DNA of 64,000 bases, taken from Methylobacterium terricola (lineage in GTDB: Bacteria > Pseudomonadota > Alphaproteobacteria > Rhizobiales > Beijerinckiaceae). The DNA is taken from contig NZ_VDDA01000001.1 of assembly GCF_006151805.1 (NCBI RefSeq), positions 561,794 through 625,793 of the forward strand, in the 5' to 3' direction. Positions 8,677 through 19,014 of this stretch are shown piece by piece. A program made the translations under genes and the position numbers. Below the pieces are notes generated by a model, which was given only the letters and a program-made list of their open reading frames with translations, ran no database searches and was not told the origin of the DNA. Within the stretch, counting starts at the first letter, position 1; the number at the start of each line of letters is the position of its first letter.

Positions 8677-11310
8677 TCAGCCGTCCTGCCCTTCCTCCAG
8701 CAGGATCTCGCGCTTGCCGGCATGGTTGGCGGGGCCGACGATGCCCTCGCGCTCCATCCGCTCCATCAGCGAGGCCGCCCGGTTGTAGCCGATCTGCAGC
8801 CGCCGCTGGATGTAGCTCGTCGAGGCCTTCTTGTCGCGCAGGACCACCGCCACCGCCTGGTCGTAGACATCGGCGCCGGGCTCGCCGAAGCCGCCGCCCT
8901 GGTCCATCACCGGGGCGTCGGCCTCCTCCTCGCCTTCCTCGGCGGTGACCGCCTCGAGGTAGGACGGGCGGCCCTGGCGCTTGAGATGGGCCACGACCTG
9001 CTCGACCTCGTCGTCCGAGCAGAACGGGCCGTGCACCCGGGTCGTGCGGCCGCCGCCCGCCATGAACAGCATGTCGCCCTGGCCGAGCAGCTGCTCGGCA
9101 CCCATCTCGCCGAGGATCGTCCGCGAATCGATCTTCGAGGTCACCTGGAACGAGATCCGGGTCGGGAAATTCGCCTTGATCGTCCCGGTGATCACGTCGA
9201 CGGACGGCCGCTGCGTCGCCATGATCAGGTGCAGGCCGGCGGCCCGCGCCATCTGGGCGAGACGCTGGATCGCCCCCTCGATGTCCTTGCCGGCCACCAT
9301 CATCAGGTCGGCCATCTCGTCGACCACGATTACGATGTAGGGGAGCGGGGCGAGATCCATCATCTCGTCCTCGTAGACCGCCTCGCCGGTCTCGCGGTCG
9401 AAGCCGGTCTGGACGGTGCGGGTGATCACCTCGCCCCGGGCGCGGGCCTCCGCCACCCGGGCGTTGAAGCCGTCGATGTTGCGAACGCCGAGCTTCGACA
9501 TCTTCTTGTAGCGCTCCTCCATCTCGCGCACCGCCCATTTGAGGGCGATGACCGCCTTCTTGGGATCGGTGACGACCGGGGAGAGCAGGTGCGGGATGCC
9601 GTCGTAGACGGAGAGTTCCAGCATCTTGGGATCGACCATGATCAGGCGGCACTCCTCCGGCGTCATCCGGTAGAGCAGCGACAGGATCATGGTGTTGATG
9701 GCGACCGACTTGCCCGAGCCGGTGGTGCCGGCGACGAGCAGGTGGGGCATGCGGGCGAGGTCCGCGATGATCGCCTCGCCGCCGATGTTCTTGCCGAGGC
9801 AGAGCGCGAGCTTCTGCTTGGTCTCGGCGAAGGCCGGGCTGCTGAGCAGCTCGCGCAGGTACACCGTCTCGCGCTTGGCATTCGGCAGCTCGATGCCGAT
9901 GGCGTTGCGGCCCTGCACGACGGCGACGCGGGCCGAGACGGCGGACATCGAGCGGGCGATGTCGTCGGCAAGCGAGATGACGCGGCTCGACTTGGTGCCG
10001 GGTGCCGGCTCCAGCTCGTAGAGCGTCACCACCGGGCCGGGGCGCACCGCCAGGATCTCGCCGCGCACGCCGAAATCCTCCAGCGTCGATTCGAGCAGGG
10101 TGGCGTTCTGCTCCAGCGCGTCGGTCGAGACCGCGGCGCTCGGCGCCGGATGGCGCGGCTCGGCGAGCAGCGTCAGCGCCGGCATCTCGTAGGCATCCGG
10201 CGAGGCCGGGCCCGGAGCCGGGGCGCGACGGGTCTGGATCGGCGGGGGAGGGGGTGCGACGCGGCCGCGGGGCACCGGCTCCGCGCCGTCCTCGTCATCC
10301 TCGGGCTCGTCGTCGAGCGCGGGCTCGGTCCGGCGCGATGCCGGGGCCGCGCGCCGCGGCTCGTCCGCGAAGACCGGCTCGCGGCGGCCGGACTTGCCGG
10401 CCGAGTTGGCAGCGGACTTGCCGGCGGGACGCTCGGGCGGGCTCTCCGGCTCGTCCCAGCCCTCGGCCTCGCCGGGCTCGGCGAAGGCGCGGCGGGCGGC
10501 GAGTGCCGGCGAGTTGCCGGAATAGGGATCGGCGGCGCCCTGGCGCCAGGAGCCGTCGCGGACCGATTCGATCTTCTGGGCCACGGCGCTCCGGGCACTG
10601 ATGGCGAGGTGGGCGAGCGCCCCCAGGGAGGCGAGGCCGAGGCCCGGCGACTCGTCGTCGTGGGGGGCCGGCGCGCGGCGGCCCTGCCGCTCGTCGTAGC
10701 GGCTCACCACCGGCGCGTAGGATTCGGCTTCGTCGTCGCCGTCCTCGTCCTCGATCAGCCCGAAGCCGCAGGCCCCGGTGAGGCTGACCACCGCGATCGC
10801 CGCGTAGAGGAAGCCCGCGAAGGCCCCGGCCGGGCCAGCGATCGCCTTGGCGGCGGCGAGCAGCGCGTCGCCGGCGACGCCGCCGAGACCGGTCGGCAGC
10901 GGCCAGCGCGCGGTCGGCGGGAGCGCGCTCGCCATGCCGCTCGCCGCGCCGAAGCCGATGATCCACAGGACGATCCGCAATTGCAGCCGCGCCAGCCGGT
11001 GGGTGCGCAGGAGCCGCATGCCCCACACCGCCGGCGGCAGCGCGAAGGCGAGGGCGCCGAGCCCGAGGAGCTGCATGCCGAGATCCGACACCACCGCGCC
11101 GCCGAAGCCGAGCAGGTTGCGGGCGGTGCGCGAGGTGGCGTGGTTGAGGCTCGGGTCGTCGATCGACCACGTCGCCAGGGCCACCGTGAAGCACGCCGCC
11201 CCGACGAGCAGGGCGAGGCCGGTGACCTCCGTCGCCCGCCGCGTCAGGAACGCGCGGAGCGTGTCGATGAGGCCATCGTAGGGCGATGCCGAGCGACGTA
11301 GCGAACGCAT
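8677..11310 (-). CDS. ftsK: DNA translocase FtsK
   Basis: An 877-residue septal DNA pump linking chromosome segregation to division. The N-terminus carries four to five transmembrane helices (about residues 25-175), then a low-complexity acidic/Pro linker (about 185-390), then the motor: Walker [15 protein letters not shown], Walker [14 protein letters not shown], and [13 protein letters not shown]. The last 65 residues are the winged-helix gamma domain that reads KOPS sites ([21 protein letters not shown]). I chose the ATG ending at 11310 ([13 protein letters not shown]); an in-frame ATG 21 codons earlier (11373) is possible, and neither has a strong ribosome binding site. Confidence 0.95.
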   Translation of the reverse strand: MRSLRRSASPYDGLIDTLRAFLTRRATEVTGLALLVGAACFTVALATWSIDDPSLNHATSRTARNLLGFGGAVVSDLGMQLLGLGALAFALPPAVWGMRLLRTHRLARLQLRIVLWIIGFGAASGMASALPPTARWPLPTGLGGVAGDALLAAAKAIAGPAGAFAGFLYAAIAVVSLTGACGFGLIEDEDGDDEAESYAPVVSRYDERQGRRAPAPHDDESPGLGLASLGALAHLAISARSAVAQKIESVRDGSWRQGAADPYSGNSPALAARRAFAEPGEAEGWDEPESPPERPAGKSAANSAGKSGRREPVFADEPRRAAPASRRTEPALDDEPEDDEDGAEPVPRGRVAPPPPPIQTRRAPAPGPASPDAYEMPALTLLAEPRHPAPSAAVSTDALEQNATLLESTLEDFGVRGEILAVRPGPVVTLYELEPAPGTKSSRVISLADDIARSMSAVSARVAVVQGRNAIGIELPNAKRETVYLRELLSSPAFAETKQKLALCLGKNIGGEAIIADLARMPHLLVAGTTGSGKSVAINTMILSLLYRMTPEECRLIMVDPKMLELSVYDGIPHLLSPVVTDPKKAVIALKWAVREMEERYKKMSKLGVRNIDGFNARVAEARARGEVITRTVQTGFDRETGEAVYEDEMMDLAPLPYIVIVVDEMADLMMVAGKDIEGAIQRLAQMARAAGLHLIMATQRPSVDVITGTIKANFPTRISFQVTSKIDSRTILGEMGAEQLLGQGDMLFMAGGGRTTRVHGPFCSDDEVEQVVAHLKRQGRPSYLEAVTAEEGEEEADAPVMDQGGGFGEPGADVYDQAVAVVLRDKKASTSYIQRRLQIGYNRAASLMERMEREGIVGPANHAGKREILLEEGQDG

Positions 11311-11484
11311 GCGGGACTGAACCGGGTACGCGGAACTGGACCATGAGGATGGAGCGATGCGGTTAATGCCCATTTAAGGCTAACTGCGTCTTGCGGCGTT
11401 GCCGGTGAGCGGTGCGAAGGCGCTGGATCTGCTAGGGTTTCCGGGGGAGGCACGGGTTCGGGCCGCAGGCTTACGGACCCGTCA

Positions 11485-11874
11485 TCATGCCGTCGGTCGG
11501 ATCAACGATGAGGGTCGCTCTCGCAGGCGCAGGGCCAGGATTCTGCGAGCGACGCTATTGCGCAGGGCCGTATATTGTCTCAAGGTCGCTCCGGCCAGCG
11601 CTTCTTCTCTCGTGCTTCTCGCGTCGTCATAAATGATAGACGACGCGAACTGGCTGTCGGTCAAATCATGTCGATCGGCCCCAATCCAGTTGTAGAAGTG
11701 CCACCTGGCGGGAAGCCTGGTTTTCAGGATCTCGCCCCCAAAGATGTCGTGAGCGGCCAAGCTCGTCACGTCGCACTGCCCCCTCGCCGGATTCTCCGGG
11801 AGCCACAGGCTGCTCGTCTCCACCGACCAGCACTCCGGCAGGATGGACCGTAGCATCGTGGGTGTGACGATCAC
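11485..11874 (-). CDS. YunG-family protein
   Basis: A 129-residue soluble protein resembling Bacillus YunG, a family of unknown function. The recognisable pattern is SVETSSLW, GQCDVTSLAAHDIFGGEIL, then WHFYNWIGADRHDLTDSQF. The spacing of Cys, Asp, His and Asn looks like a small papain-like or transglutaminase-like fold, but I do not claim activity. GTG is the start, supported by GGAGG five bases upstream. It follows the amtB terminator, so it is probably its own transcription unit. Composition is a little less GC-biased than neighbouring genes, which may indicate later acquisition. Confidence 0.75.
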   Translation of the reverse strand: MIVTPTMLRSILPECWSVETSSLWLPENPARGQCDVTSLAAHDIFGGEILKTRLPARWHFYNWIGADRHDLTDSQFASSIIYDDARSTREEALAGATLRQYTALRNSVARRILALRLRERPSSLIRPTA

Positions 11875-11904
11875 GGTATCCTCCGAACCCTTCTGGGTGA
11901 CGCG

Positions 11905-11933
11905 AAAAAGCCCCGGTGCCGTCGCACCGGGGC
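11905..11933 (-). terminator. Rho-independent terminator of glnK-amtB
   Basis: A 10-bp perfect stem (GCCCCGGTGC with GCACCGGGGC) with a 4-base loop, followed on the minus strand by five T residues. It begins about 55 bases after the amtB stop codon. This is the clearest intrinsic terminator in the window. Confidence 0.9.
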
Positions 11934-11987
11934 CCTTTCAGACTCCGTGAAATGAGCCGGGGCGCGAACGCCCCGGCCCACAAGCCT

Positions 11988-13499
11988 TTAGTAGTTGTAA
12001 GCCCGCTCGCCGTGATCGGCGAGATCGAGGCCCTCGCGCTCCTCGTCCTGGGTCACGCGCAGGCCGACCACCACGTCGACGATCTTGTAGAGGATCGCCG
12101 AGCCGATGCCCGACCACAGGATGGTGAAGCCCACCGCCTTGGCCTGGGACAGGAAGGCCGGGCCGAACTCGTAGGCCGCGGCGACGAGCTCGCCGGGCTT
12201 CGCGGCGTAGTCGGGCGCGCCGACGCCGCCGAGCGCCGGGTTGACCAGGATGCCGGTGGCGAGCGCCCCGATGATGCCGCCGATGCAGTGCACGCCGAAG
12301 ACATCGAGGGAGTCGTCGTAGCCGAGGGCGTTCTTGACGGTCGAGCACATCACGAAGCAGACGGCGCCGGCGACGAGGCCGAGCACGATCGAGCCCATCG
12401 GGCCGGCGAAGCCGCAGGCCGGGGTGACGGCGACGAGGCCGGCCACCGCGCCCGAGAGCATGCCGAGCAGCGAGGGCTTGCCCTTGGCGGCCCACTCGAC
12501 GAGGAGCCAGGACAGGCCGGCCGCCGCGGTGGCCACGAAGGTGTTGAGCATCGCCAGCGCGGCCGAGCCGTTGGCCTCGAGGTTGGAGCCGGCGTTGAAG
12601 CCGAACCAGCCGACCCACAGCAGCGAGGCGCCGATCATCGTCATGGTGAGCGAGTGCGGGGCGAGCAGGTCGCGGCCATAGCCGATGCGCTTGCCGATCA
12701 TCAGGCAGCCCACGATGCCGGCGATGCCCGCGTTGATGTGCACCACGGTGCCGCCGGCGAAGTCGAGGGCGCCCCACTTGAACAGCAGGCCGGCATCGGC
12801 GTTGACGGCGTCGAGGGCATCCTGGGCCGCCTTCTTGGAGGCCTCGTCGGTGGCCGCAGCCAGCGCCTTGGCGGCGTTGCCGACCGCGTCAGGGCCGCCC
12901 CAGTACCAGACCATGTGGGCCATCGGGAAGTAGATGAAGATCAGCCACAGCAGGCTGAACAGCAGCAGGGCCGAGAACTTCATCCGCTCCGCGAAGGCGC
13001 CGACGATCAGCGCCGGGGTGATCATCGCGAACGTCATCTGGAAGCAGATATAGACGTATTCCGGGATGACGACGCCGTTCGAGAAGGTGGCGACGGTCGA
13101 GTTCGCGTCGACGCCGCGCAGGAAGGCCTTCGAGAAGCCGCCGACGAAATCGTTGAGGCCGCCGCCGTTGGTGAAGGCGAGGCTGTAGCCGAAGAACACC
13201 CAGACGATGCAGGCGAGGCTGACGATGGCGAAGATCTGGGTCAGCAGCGACAGCATGTTCTTGGTGCGCACCAGGCCGCCGTAGAACAGCGCCAGGCCCG
13301 GCACCGACATCATCAGCACCAGCGCGGACGAGATCAGCATCCAGGCGGTGTCGCCCTTGTTGGGCAGCGGCACCGCCGCGGCCGGCGCCGGCGCCGTCGC
13401 CGCTTCGACGGTCGGCGTCTGCGCCAGGGACGGCTCCACCAGGATCAGCGCCAGGGCGGCGCCTCCCAGACCCAGAGCCAGGACGTTGCGAAGCTTCAT
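11988..13499 (-). CDS. amtB: Ammonium transporter AmtB
   Basis: A 503-residue Amt/Rh-family channel with a cleavable signal peptide (probable cut after SLAQ, residue 27) and about eleven membrane helices. The conserved twin histidines lie in FAGGTVVHINAG and VFGVHCIGG, and the periplasmic aromatic gate includes WVFFGYSLAF. A hydrophilic Ala/Lys-rich insertion of about 40 residues follows the WYWGGPD segment. The transporter takes up ammonium under nitrogen limitation and is gated by the PII protein encoded just upstream (81-base gap), forming a glnK-amtB operon with a strong terminator. Confidence 0.96.
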   Translation of the reverse strand: MKLRNVLALGLGGAALALILVEPSLAQTPTVEAATAPAPAAAVPLPNKGDTAWMLISSALVLMMSVPGLALFYGGLVRTKNMLSLLTQIFAIVSLACIVWVFFGYSLAFTNGGGLNDFVGGFSKAFLRGVDANSTVATFSNGVVIPEYVYICFQMTFAMITPALIVGAFAERMKFSALLLFSLLWLIFIYFPMAHMVWYWGGPDAVGNAAKALAAATDEASKKAAQDALDAVNADAGLLFKWGALDFAGGTVVHINAGIAGIVGCLMIGKRIGYGRDLLAPHSLTMTMIGASLLWVGWFGFNAGSNLEANGSAALAMLNTFVATAAAGLSWLLVEWAAKGKPSLLGMLSGAVAGLVAVTPACGFAGPMGSIVLGLVAGAVCFVMCSTVKNALGYDDSLDVFGVHCIGGIIGALATGILVNPALGGVGAPDYAAKPGELVAAAYEFGPAFLSQAKAVGFTILWSGIGSAILYKIVDVVVGLRVTQDEEREGLDLADHGERAYNY

Positions 13500-13580
13500 G
13501 GAAGAGGAACTCCCGATGGAATCAAGTGCAATGACGGGGGAGGGCGGCGGGGCACCGAGGCGGGCCCCGCCCGGTCGGCC

Positions 13581-14045
<465 letters not shown>

Positions 14046-14171
14046 CAGATCGCGACCGACCCTACGGACAAGCTGCCCGGTTCCTGGGCCGATTGCGGAT
14101 AAAGAAGCCGCTCGCGGCGGCAGTTCAGTTCAAAATATCATCATATGCCCATGGATTATGCACGGGCCGGA

Positions 14172-15050
14172 TCAGACCTCGGGCTCGGGCGGGCGGCGCT
14201 TCTCGCGGATCATGCCCTCCTGCGCGACCGAGGCGACCAGGGTGCCGTCGCGGGTGAAGATCAGCCCGCGGGAGAAGCCGCAGCCGCCGGACGCGCTCGG
14301 GCTGTCCTGGGCGTAGAGCAGCCACTCGTCGGCCCGGAACGGGCGGTGGAACCACAGGGCGTGGTCGAGGCTCGCCGGCTGGATCTCGCTCTCGAACACC
14401 GTGCGGCCGTGGGGGCTGAGCGAGGTGTCGAGGAGCGTCATGTCGGAGGCGTAGGCGAGCACCGCCTGGTGGATCGCCGGATCGTCCGGCAGGGCCGAGG
14501 TGGCGCGGATCCAGACGTGGAAGCGCGCCGGGCCGGGCTCGCGCGAGCCGTAGCGGGCGAGCTCGACCGGGCGCAGCTCGATCGGCCGTTCGCGCTCGAA
14601 ATAGGCCCGCACCGGCTCGGGCATGCGCGGCAGCATCGAGGCCTTGAGGGCGCCCTCGCCCGGCAGGTCCTCGGGGCCGGGCACCGCCGGCATCTCGGCC
14701 CGGTGGTCGAATCCCGGTTCCTCGACGTGGTAGGACGCCGACATCGAGAAGATCGGCCGCCCGTGCTGGATCGCCACCACCCGCCGCGTGGTGAAGCTGC
14801 GGCCGTCGCGGATCCGGTCGACCTCGTAGACGATCGGCACCTTCGGGTCGCCGCCGAGCAGGAAATAGGCGTGGAGCGAATGCGGCCGGCGCTCCGGCGG
14901 CACGGTCCGGGTCGCGGCGACGAGCGCCTGGCCGATCACCTGGCCGCCATAGACCCGCTGCCAGCGATCCTTCGGCGAGCGGCCCCGGAAGAGGTTCTGC
15001 TCGAGCGGCTCCAGATCGAGGATGTCGAGGAGGTCGGCGACCGCGCGCAA
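14172..15050 (-). CDS. tesB: Acyl-CoA thioesterase II (TesB)
   Basis: A 292-residue double-hotdog thioesterase that hydrolyses acyl-CoA to free acid and CoA. Recognisable segments are NLFRGRSP and RVYGGQVIGQAL near the N-terminus, RSFTTRRVVAIQ, YASDMTLLDTSL with the catalytic Asp, SLDHALWFHRPF, and the C-terminal FSRGLIFTRDGTLVASVAQEG with the catalytic Gln. Length matches the family. The start appears to be TTG; no in-frame ATG is available before the conserved domain, and the ribosome binding site is weak. It is divergent from the UbiH-type gene across about 125 bases. Confidence 0.92.
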   Translation of the reverse strand: MRAVADLLDILDLEPLEQNLFRGRSPKDRWQRVYGGQVIGQALVAATRTVPPERRPHSLHAYFLLGGDPKVPIVYEVDRIRDGRSFTTRRVVAIQHGRPIFSMSASYHVEEPGFDHRAEMPAVPGPEDLPGEGALKASMLPRMPEPVRAYFERERPIELRPVELARYGSREPGPARFHVWIRATSALPDDPAIHQAVLAYASDMTLLDTSLSPHGRTVFESEIQPASLDHALWFHRPFRADEWLLYAQDSPSASGGCGFSRGLIFTRDGTLVASVAQEGMIREKRRPPEPEV

Positions 15051-15176
15051 GGGACTATATCCGGGCTGGTGGAGGGGCGCGTAGCTGACGCGGGCCGATG
15101 CGCGCCGTCAAGCGACGCGGGGCCCCGCACCATGCTATGAGCCTGCCTACCGGATGAGCAGCAGGCGAAACGCGAC

Positions 15177-16445
15177 ATGGTGCAGGGTGACGGCGTGAGC
15201 GGGCGGCGGGGCGCGGCGCGGGAGATCGTGGTCGCGGGCGGGGGATTGCCGGGGCTGGCCCTGGCGCTGGCGTTGCGCCAGGCCCTCGGCGAGGCGGTGC
15301 GGGTCACGGTCTGCGATCCGGCCTTCGCCCGCACCGACGCAGGCAGGGACCTGCGCGCCTACGCGGTCGCAGCCGCCGCCCGGCGGATGCTCGCGCGGCT
15401 CGGCGTCTGGGATGCGGTGGCGGGGAGTGCCCAGCCGATCACCGAGATGGTCATCACCGACAGCCGCCTCGCCGACCCGGTGCGGCCGACCTTCCTGACC
15501 TTCGCGGGCGAGGTGGCCGAGGGCGAGCCCTTCGCCCACATGGTCGAGGGCGACGGCCTGCTCGCGGCGCTCCGCGACGCGGCCGAAGCGGCCGGCGTGG
15601 TCCTGGAGGGACGCCCGGTGACCGCAGCCGTGCCGGAGACGGGGGCGATGAGCGTGCGCCTGCCGGACGGGCGCCGGATCCGGGCCGATCTCGTGGTGGC
15701 GGCGGATGGGGCGCGTTCGCGCCTGCGCGAGGCGGCCGGCATCGGCTGGGTCGGCTGGTCCTATCCACAGGCGGGCATCGTCGCGACGGTGGCGCATGAG
15801 CGCGACCACGAGGGCCGGGCGATCGAGCATTTCCTGCCCTCCGGCCCGTTCGCGGTGCTGCCGCTGCCGCCGGGCGGGCCGCTCGGCCACCGCTCCTCGA
15901 TCGTCTGGACCGAGCGCCAGGACGAGGTGGCGGCGCTCCTCGGCGGCGGCCCGGACGAGGCCCTGGTGGAGGTCGAGCGCCGCTTCGGCCTGTCGCTCGG
16001 CCGCATCGCCCTCGAATCGCCGCTCAAGGCCTATCCGCTCGCCTTCGGCATCGCCCGCCGCTTCGGCGCCAAGCGCCTGCTGCTCCTGGGCGACGCCGCC
16101 CACGTCATCCACCCGATCGCCGGCCAGGGCCTCAATCTCGGCCTGCGCAGCGCCGCCGCCCTGGCGGAGGCCCTCACCGATACGATGCGCCTCGGCCTCG
16201 ACCCGGGCGGGCCGGAGGCGCTGGAGACCTACGAGCGCAGCCGCCGCTTCGACACCCTGGCGATGGGGGCGGCCACCGACGGCCTCAACCGCCTGTTCTC
16301 CACCGACGCCCTGCCGGTCCGCCTCGCCCGCGACCTCGGCCTCGGCCTCGTCGACCGGCTGCCGGGGCTGAAGCGGATGTTCATCCGCGAGGCGGCGGGG
16401 TTGCGCGGGCGCCAGCCGCGGCTGATGCGGGGGGAGGCGCTGTAG
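15177..16445 (+). CDS. UbiH/UbiF/COQ6-family FAD-dependent hydroxylase
   Basis: A 422-residue flavin monooxygenase. Its N-terminal Rossmann motif is VVAGGGLPGLALAL, the middle signature is DLVVAADGARSRLRE, and the second FAD motif is LLLGDAAHVIHPIAGQGLN, all characteristic of the UbiH/COQ6 clan. In alphaproteobacteria these enzymes hydroxylate the ubiquinone ring, sometimes at several positions, so the exact step (UbiH, UbiF or UbiL) is not assigned. The start at 15177 yields a short polar N-terminal tail; a GTG seven codons in (VSGRRGAAREIVVAGGG) is an alternative. Confidence 0.88.
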   Translation: MVQGDGVSGRRGAAREIVVAGGGLPGLALALALRQALGEAVRVTVCDPAFARTDAGRDLRAYAVAAAARRMLARLGVWDAVAGSAQPITEMVITDSRLADPVRPTFLTFAGEVAEGEPFAHMVEGDGLLAALRDAAEAAGVVLEGRPVTAAVPETGAMSVRLPDGRRIRADLVVAADGARSRLREAAGIGWVGWSYPQAGIVATVAHERDHEGRAIEHFLPSGPFAVLPLPPGGPLGHRSSIVWTERQDEVAALLGGGPDEALVEVERRFGLSLGRIALESPLKAYPLAFGIARRFGAKRLLLLGDAAHVIHPIAGQGLNLGLRSAAALAEALTDTMRLGLDPGGPEALETYERSRRFDTLAMGAATDGLNRLFSTDALPVRLARDLGLGLVDRLPGLKRMFIREAAGLRGRQPRLMRGEAL

Positions 16446-16492
16446 GGGGCGACCAGCCCGCTACCGGAGCGGCGACGGATCGTCCTTCCTCC

Positions 16493-16629
16493 CATCGTTC
16501 CGGGGCCCCGCCGTGGAACCCGGAAGCCGGAGCCGCCGAGGCTCGAGGGAATGACGGGCAGGGTATCGCTCTGTCCGGCACCACCGGCGGCTCTGGATCC
16601 CCGGCTCCGCTGCGCGGCCCCGGGACGAC
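16493..16629. repeat. Dispersed intergenic inverted-repeat pair
   Basis: Two related arms in opposite orientation, at about 16493-16531 and 16590-16629, separated by about 58 bases. The second arm holds CTCCGCTGCGCGGCCCCGGGA, and its reverse complement matches the first arm imperfectly. The element fills much of the 330-base gap between the convergent ubiquinone hydroxylase and response regulator genes. Relatives are at about 1541, 45343 and 48274. Confidence 0.6.
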
Positions 16630-16775
16630 CCTGCGGGGTCGACGCGTCGGGGGGATGCCCGCGCGATCTCGCCGTCCGACGTGCCAGGACCTCTCATCCC
16701 GCCGCGCCGTCGAACGGATCCGTTCGACGGCGCAAGGCAAGCCCGAACGGGCGCCGGCGCCCAGGCGCGAGGGTA

Positions 16776-17408
16776 TCACCGCAGATCCCCGGCATGGCTG
16801 ACCGCGAAATGCGTCAGCTCGGTCAGGGTCGCAAGGCCGAGCCGCTGGCGCAGGGCCGCGCAGGCATTGGTCACAGTCTTGTAGCTGACCGACAGGTCCT
16901 CGGCGATCGCCGTATAGCCCCGTCCTTCCGCGAGCAGGGCCAGGATGCGGCGCTCGCGCGGGGTCAGGGTCCCGAGCAGGGTGCGGCGTGGATCGGCCTG
17001 GAGCAGGGCCACCTCGGTGGCGAGCCGCCCGTCGAGATAGGGCCGCCCGGACCGGACCTGCTCGGTGGCCCGCACCAGGTCGCCGGCCGGCGCGTCCTTG
17101 AGGACGTAGCCGACGGCCCCGGCGGCGAGCGCCCGCGCCACGATCGCCGGGTCGGCGTGCATGCTGAACACCAGCACGCGGGTCGCGGGGACCCGCTTGC
17201 GCACCCGGCCGACCAGCGCCAGGCCGGCGAGGTCCCGGCCCGGGAAGGCGAGGTCGATCACCGCCACGTCCGGCCGGTGGCGCAGGATGGCGCGGTAGCC
17301 CGCCGCCAGGCACGCGGCGCCCCATACCTCGGCCCCCGTATCTTCGAGCAGGCGCCGGGCGCCCTGCAGCACGATCGGGTGGTCGTCGACCACGACGAGG
17401 CGGGTCAC
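16776..17408 (-). CDS. NarL/LuxR-family response regulator
   Basis: A 210-residue two-component regulator. The receiver domain has the acidic pair VVVDDH, phospho-acceptor Asp52 in VAVIDLAFPG, and the Lys in GYVLKDAPAG. The C-terminal LuxR-type helix-turn-helix runs from LTPRERRILALLAEG to YKTVTNACAALRQRLG. Its GTG start overlaps the stop of the histidine kinase gene by four bases (GTGA), so kinase and regulator are co-translated. The likely target is the TonB-dependent receptor gene just upstream of the kinase, but this is inference from position only. Confidence 0.93.
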   Translation of the reverse strand: MTRLVVVDDHPIVLQGARRLLEDTGAEVWGAACLAAGYRAILRHRPDVAVIDLAFPGRDLAGLALVGRVRKRVPATRVLVFSMHADPAIVARALAAGAVGYVLKDAPAGDLVRATEQVRSGRPYLDGRLATEVALLQADPRRTLLGTLTPRERRILALLAEGRGYTAIAEDLSVSYKTVTNACAALRQRLGLATLTELTHFAVSHAGDLR

Positions 17409-18913
17409 GGGGCGTCCTCTTCCTGGGTCTCGGGTCCGGCGGGCAGCGTGATGCGCAAGGACGTGCCGGGCTCGCGCGGCACCAGGGCGAGCCGGCCGCC
17501 CAGGGCTTCGACCCGCTCGCGCATCCCGGGTAACCCTCGTCCCTCGCCGCGCACCTCGCCTGTGCCCGCGCCCATTCCGCTGCCATCGTCGTCGATGCTG
17601 AGCCGCAGGCCGCCCTCCTCGTCCGCGACCGCCGCGGTCACCCGCGATGCGCCGGCATGGCGCAGCGCGTTGGTCAGACCCTCCTGCACGCAGCGATAGA
17701 CGGTCAGGTCGACGAGGTCGCCGTAGCCGGCTTTCAGCGAGGAGAAGCGGCCCTCGACCACGGTCTCGGGATGGTGCCGGGCGGCCTCGCGGACCAGGAG
17801 CTCGAGGCAGCGGCTCAAGGGCACCTGGCCGAGGCCGGCCGGGCGCAGGCGGTTGAGCAGGGTCCGGTTGATGGTCTGTACGCGGGTGACGATCGCCGCG
17901 ATGTCGTCGGTGCGCTGGATCAGGCGGGCGCGGGCCGGCTCGTCGAGGGTCGCGGCGATGCGGGCGATCGAGGAGGAATTGGCCTCGAGCGCGAACAGGC
18001 ACGGGCCGAACTCGTCGTGCAGCTCGAGGGCGGTGCGCCGGCGCTCATCCTCCTCGGCGGTCAGGACGCGGCGGTGGAGCCGCAGGTTCGCGGCCCGCGC
18101 CGCGCCCAGCGTCTCGGCGAGGTGGTTGAACCGGGCGGCGATGACCGCGAGCTCGCGGGTGTCGGGCCGGTCGACCCGGGCGCCGTAATCCTGCTGTTCC
18201 AGCCGCGTCAGCCCGGCGGCGAGTTGGGCGAGCGGGCTCAGGACCCGCCCGAAGGCGACGAACAGGATCGCCAGCATGGCGAGGCTCAAGGCGAGGCCGG
18301 TCAGGAAGAGGGCGAGGGCGTAGCCCCAGACCTCGTCGATCTCGTCCGAAGGCTCGGCGGTGACGAGCGCCGTGCCGATGCGGGTGCCGCGCAGCACCAG
18401 CGGCACCTCGTGGCGGTGGGCCGGCGGGGCGATCAGGCGGGCGAACCAGGCCGGCGCCCGCCGCGGGCCCTCGCGCCGCGCACCGTCCGCGACCGGCCGG
18501 TTGCCGGCCTCGAGCAGGGTGACCCGCACGTGGCGCAGGCCCTGGAAGCGCAGCGACAGGGTGCGGAACAGCCCGGAGAGCGGCGCGTCCTGCAGGGCCT
18601 GCAACGTCTCGGCGACCAGCGGCTCGACCACCGCCATCGAGGCCGCGGTCTCGACCTCGGTGGCGGTGCGCGCCTTGTGGATGATGACCGCGCCGGAGAT
18701 CGCCGCCGCCAGCAGGTTGAGAAGGACGACGACCACCATCAGCCGCGCCCGCATCGGCCGGCCGGACCACAGGGCCGGCAGTCGCGGCCGCGGCGCGGCG
18801 GGGTCTTCGGACAGGGATCGCCGCGGCGCGGCGGCGTCCGTGGACGAGGGCCGGCGCGGGGCGGCGCCCTCCGGCAGGGGGGGCGGCGGGGAAGGGGCGG
18901 GACGCGGAGACAC
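17405..18913 (-). CDS. Membrane sensor histidine kinase (HisKA_3, NarX/UhpB type)
   Basis: A 502-residue sensor kinase. A disordered N-terminus (residues 1-50) has three imperfect copies of an 11-residue AAPRR unit. A transmembrane helix (about 58-78), a periplasmic loop of about 115 residues, and a second helix (about 198-220) follow. A HAMP domain leads to the dimerisation domain with His299 in TALELHDEFGPC and the ATPase domain ending in DDDGSGMG and GRGLPGMRERV. GTG is the first start; an ATG at residue 54 (base 18754) would remove the repeat tail. It is followed by its cognate regulator with a 4-base overlap. Confidence 0.9.
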   Translation of the reverse strand: MSPRPAPSPPPPLPEGAAPRRPSSTDAAAPRRSLSEDPAAPRPRLPALWSGRPMRARLMVVVVLLNLLAAAISGAVIIHKARTATEVETAASMAVVEPLVAETLQALQDAPLSGLFRTLSLRFQGLRHVRVTLLEAGNRPVADGARREGPRRAPAWFARLIAPPAHRHEVPLVLRGTRIGTALVTAEPSDEIDEVWGYALALFLTGLALSLAMLAILFVAFGRVLSPLAQLAAGLTRLEQQDYGARVDRPDTRELAVIAARFNHLAETLGAARAANLRLHRRVLTAEEDERRRTALELHDEFGPCLFALEANSSSIARIAATLDEPARARLIQRTDDIAAIVTRVQTINRTLLNRLRPAGLGQVPLSRCLELLVREAARHHPETVVEGRFSSLKAGYGDLVDLTVYRCVQEGLTNALRHAGASRVTAAVADEEGGLRLSIDDDGSGMGAGTGEVRGEGRGLPGMRERVEALGGRLALVPREPGTSLRITLPAGPETQEEDAP

Positions 18914-19014
18914 GGGCTCTCGGGGGAGCGGGGGAAGCCCCGCGACACGAGCCCGGCCGCGGGCCCGCTGTCAATGCGGGCGACCGCTCTCGCGGCCGCC
19001 CGGCTCGATCGTGG

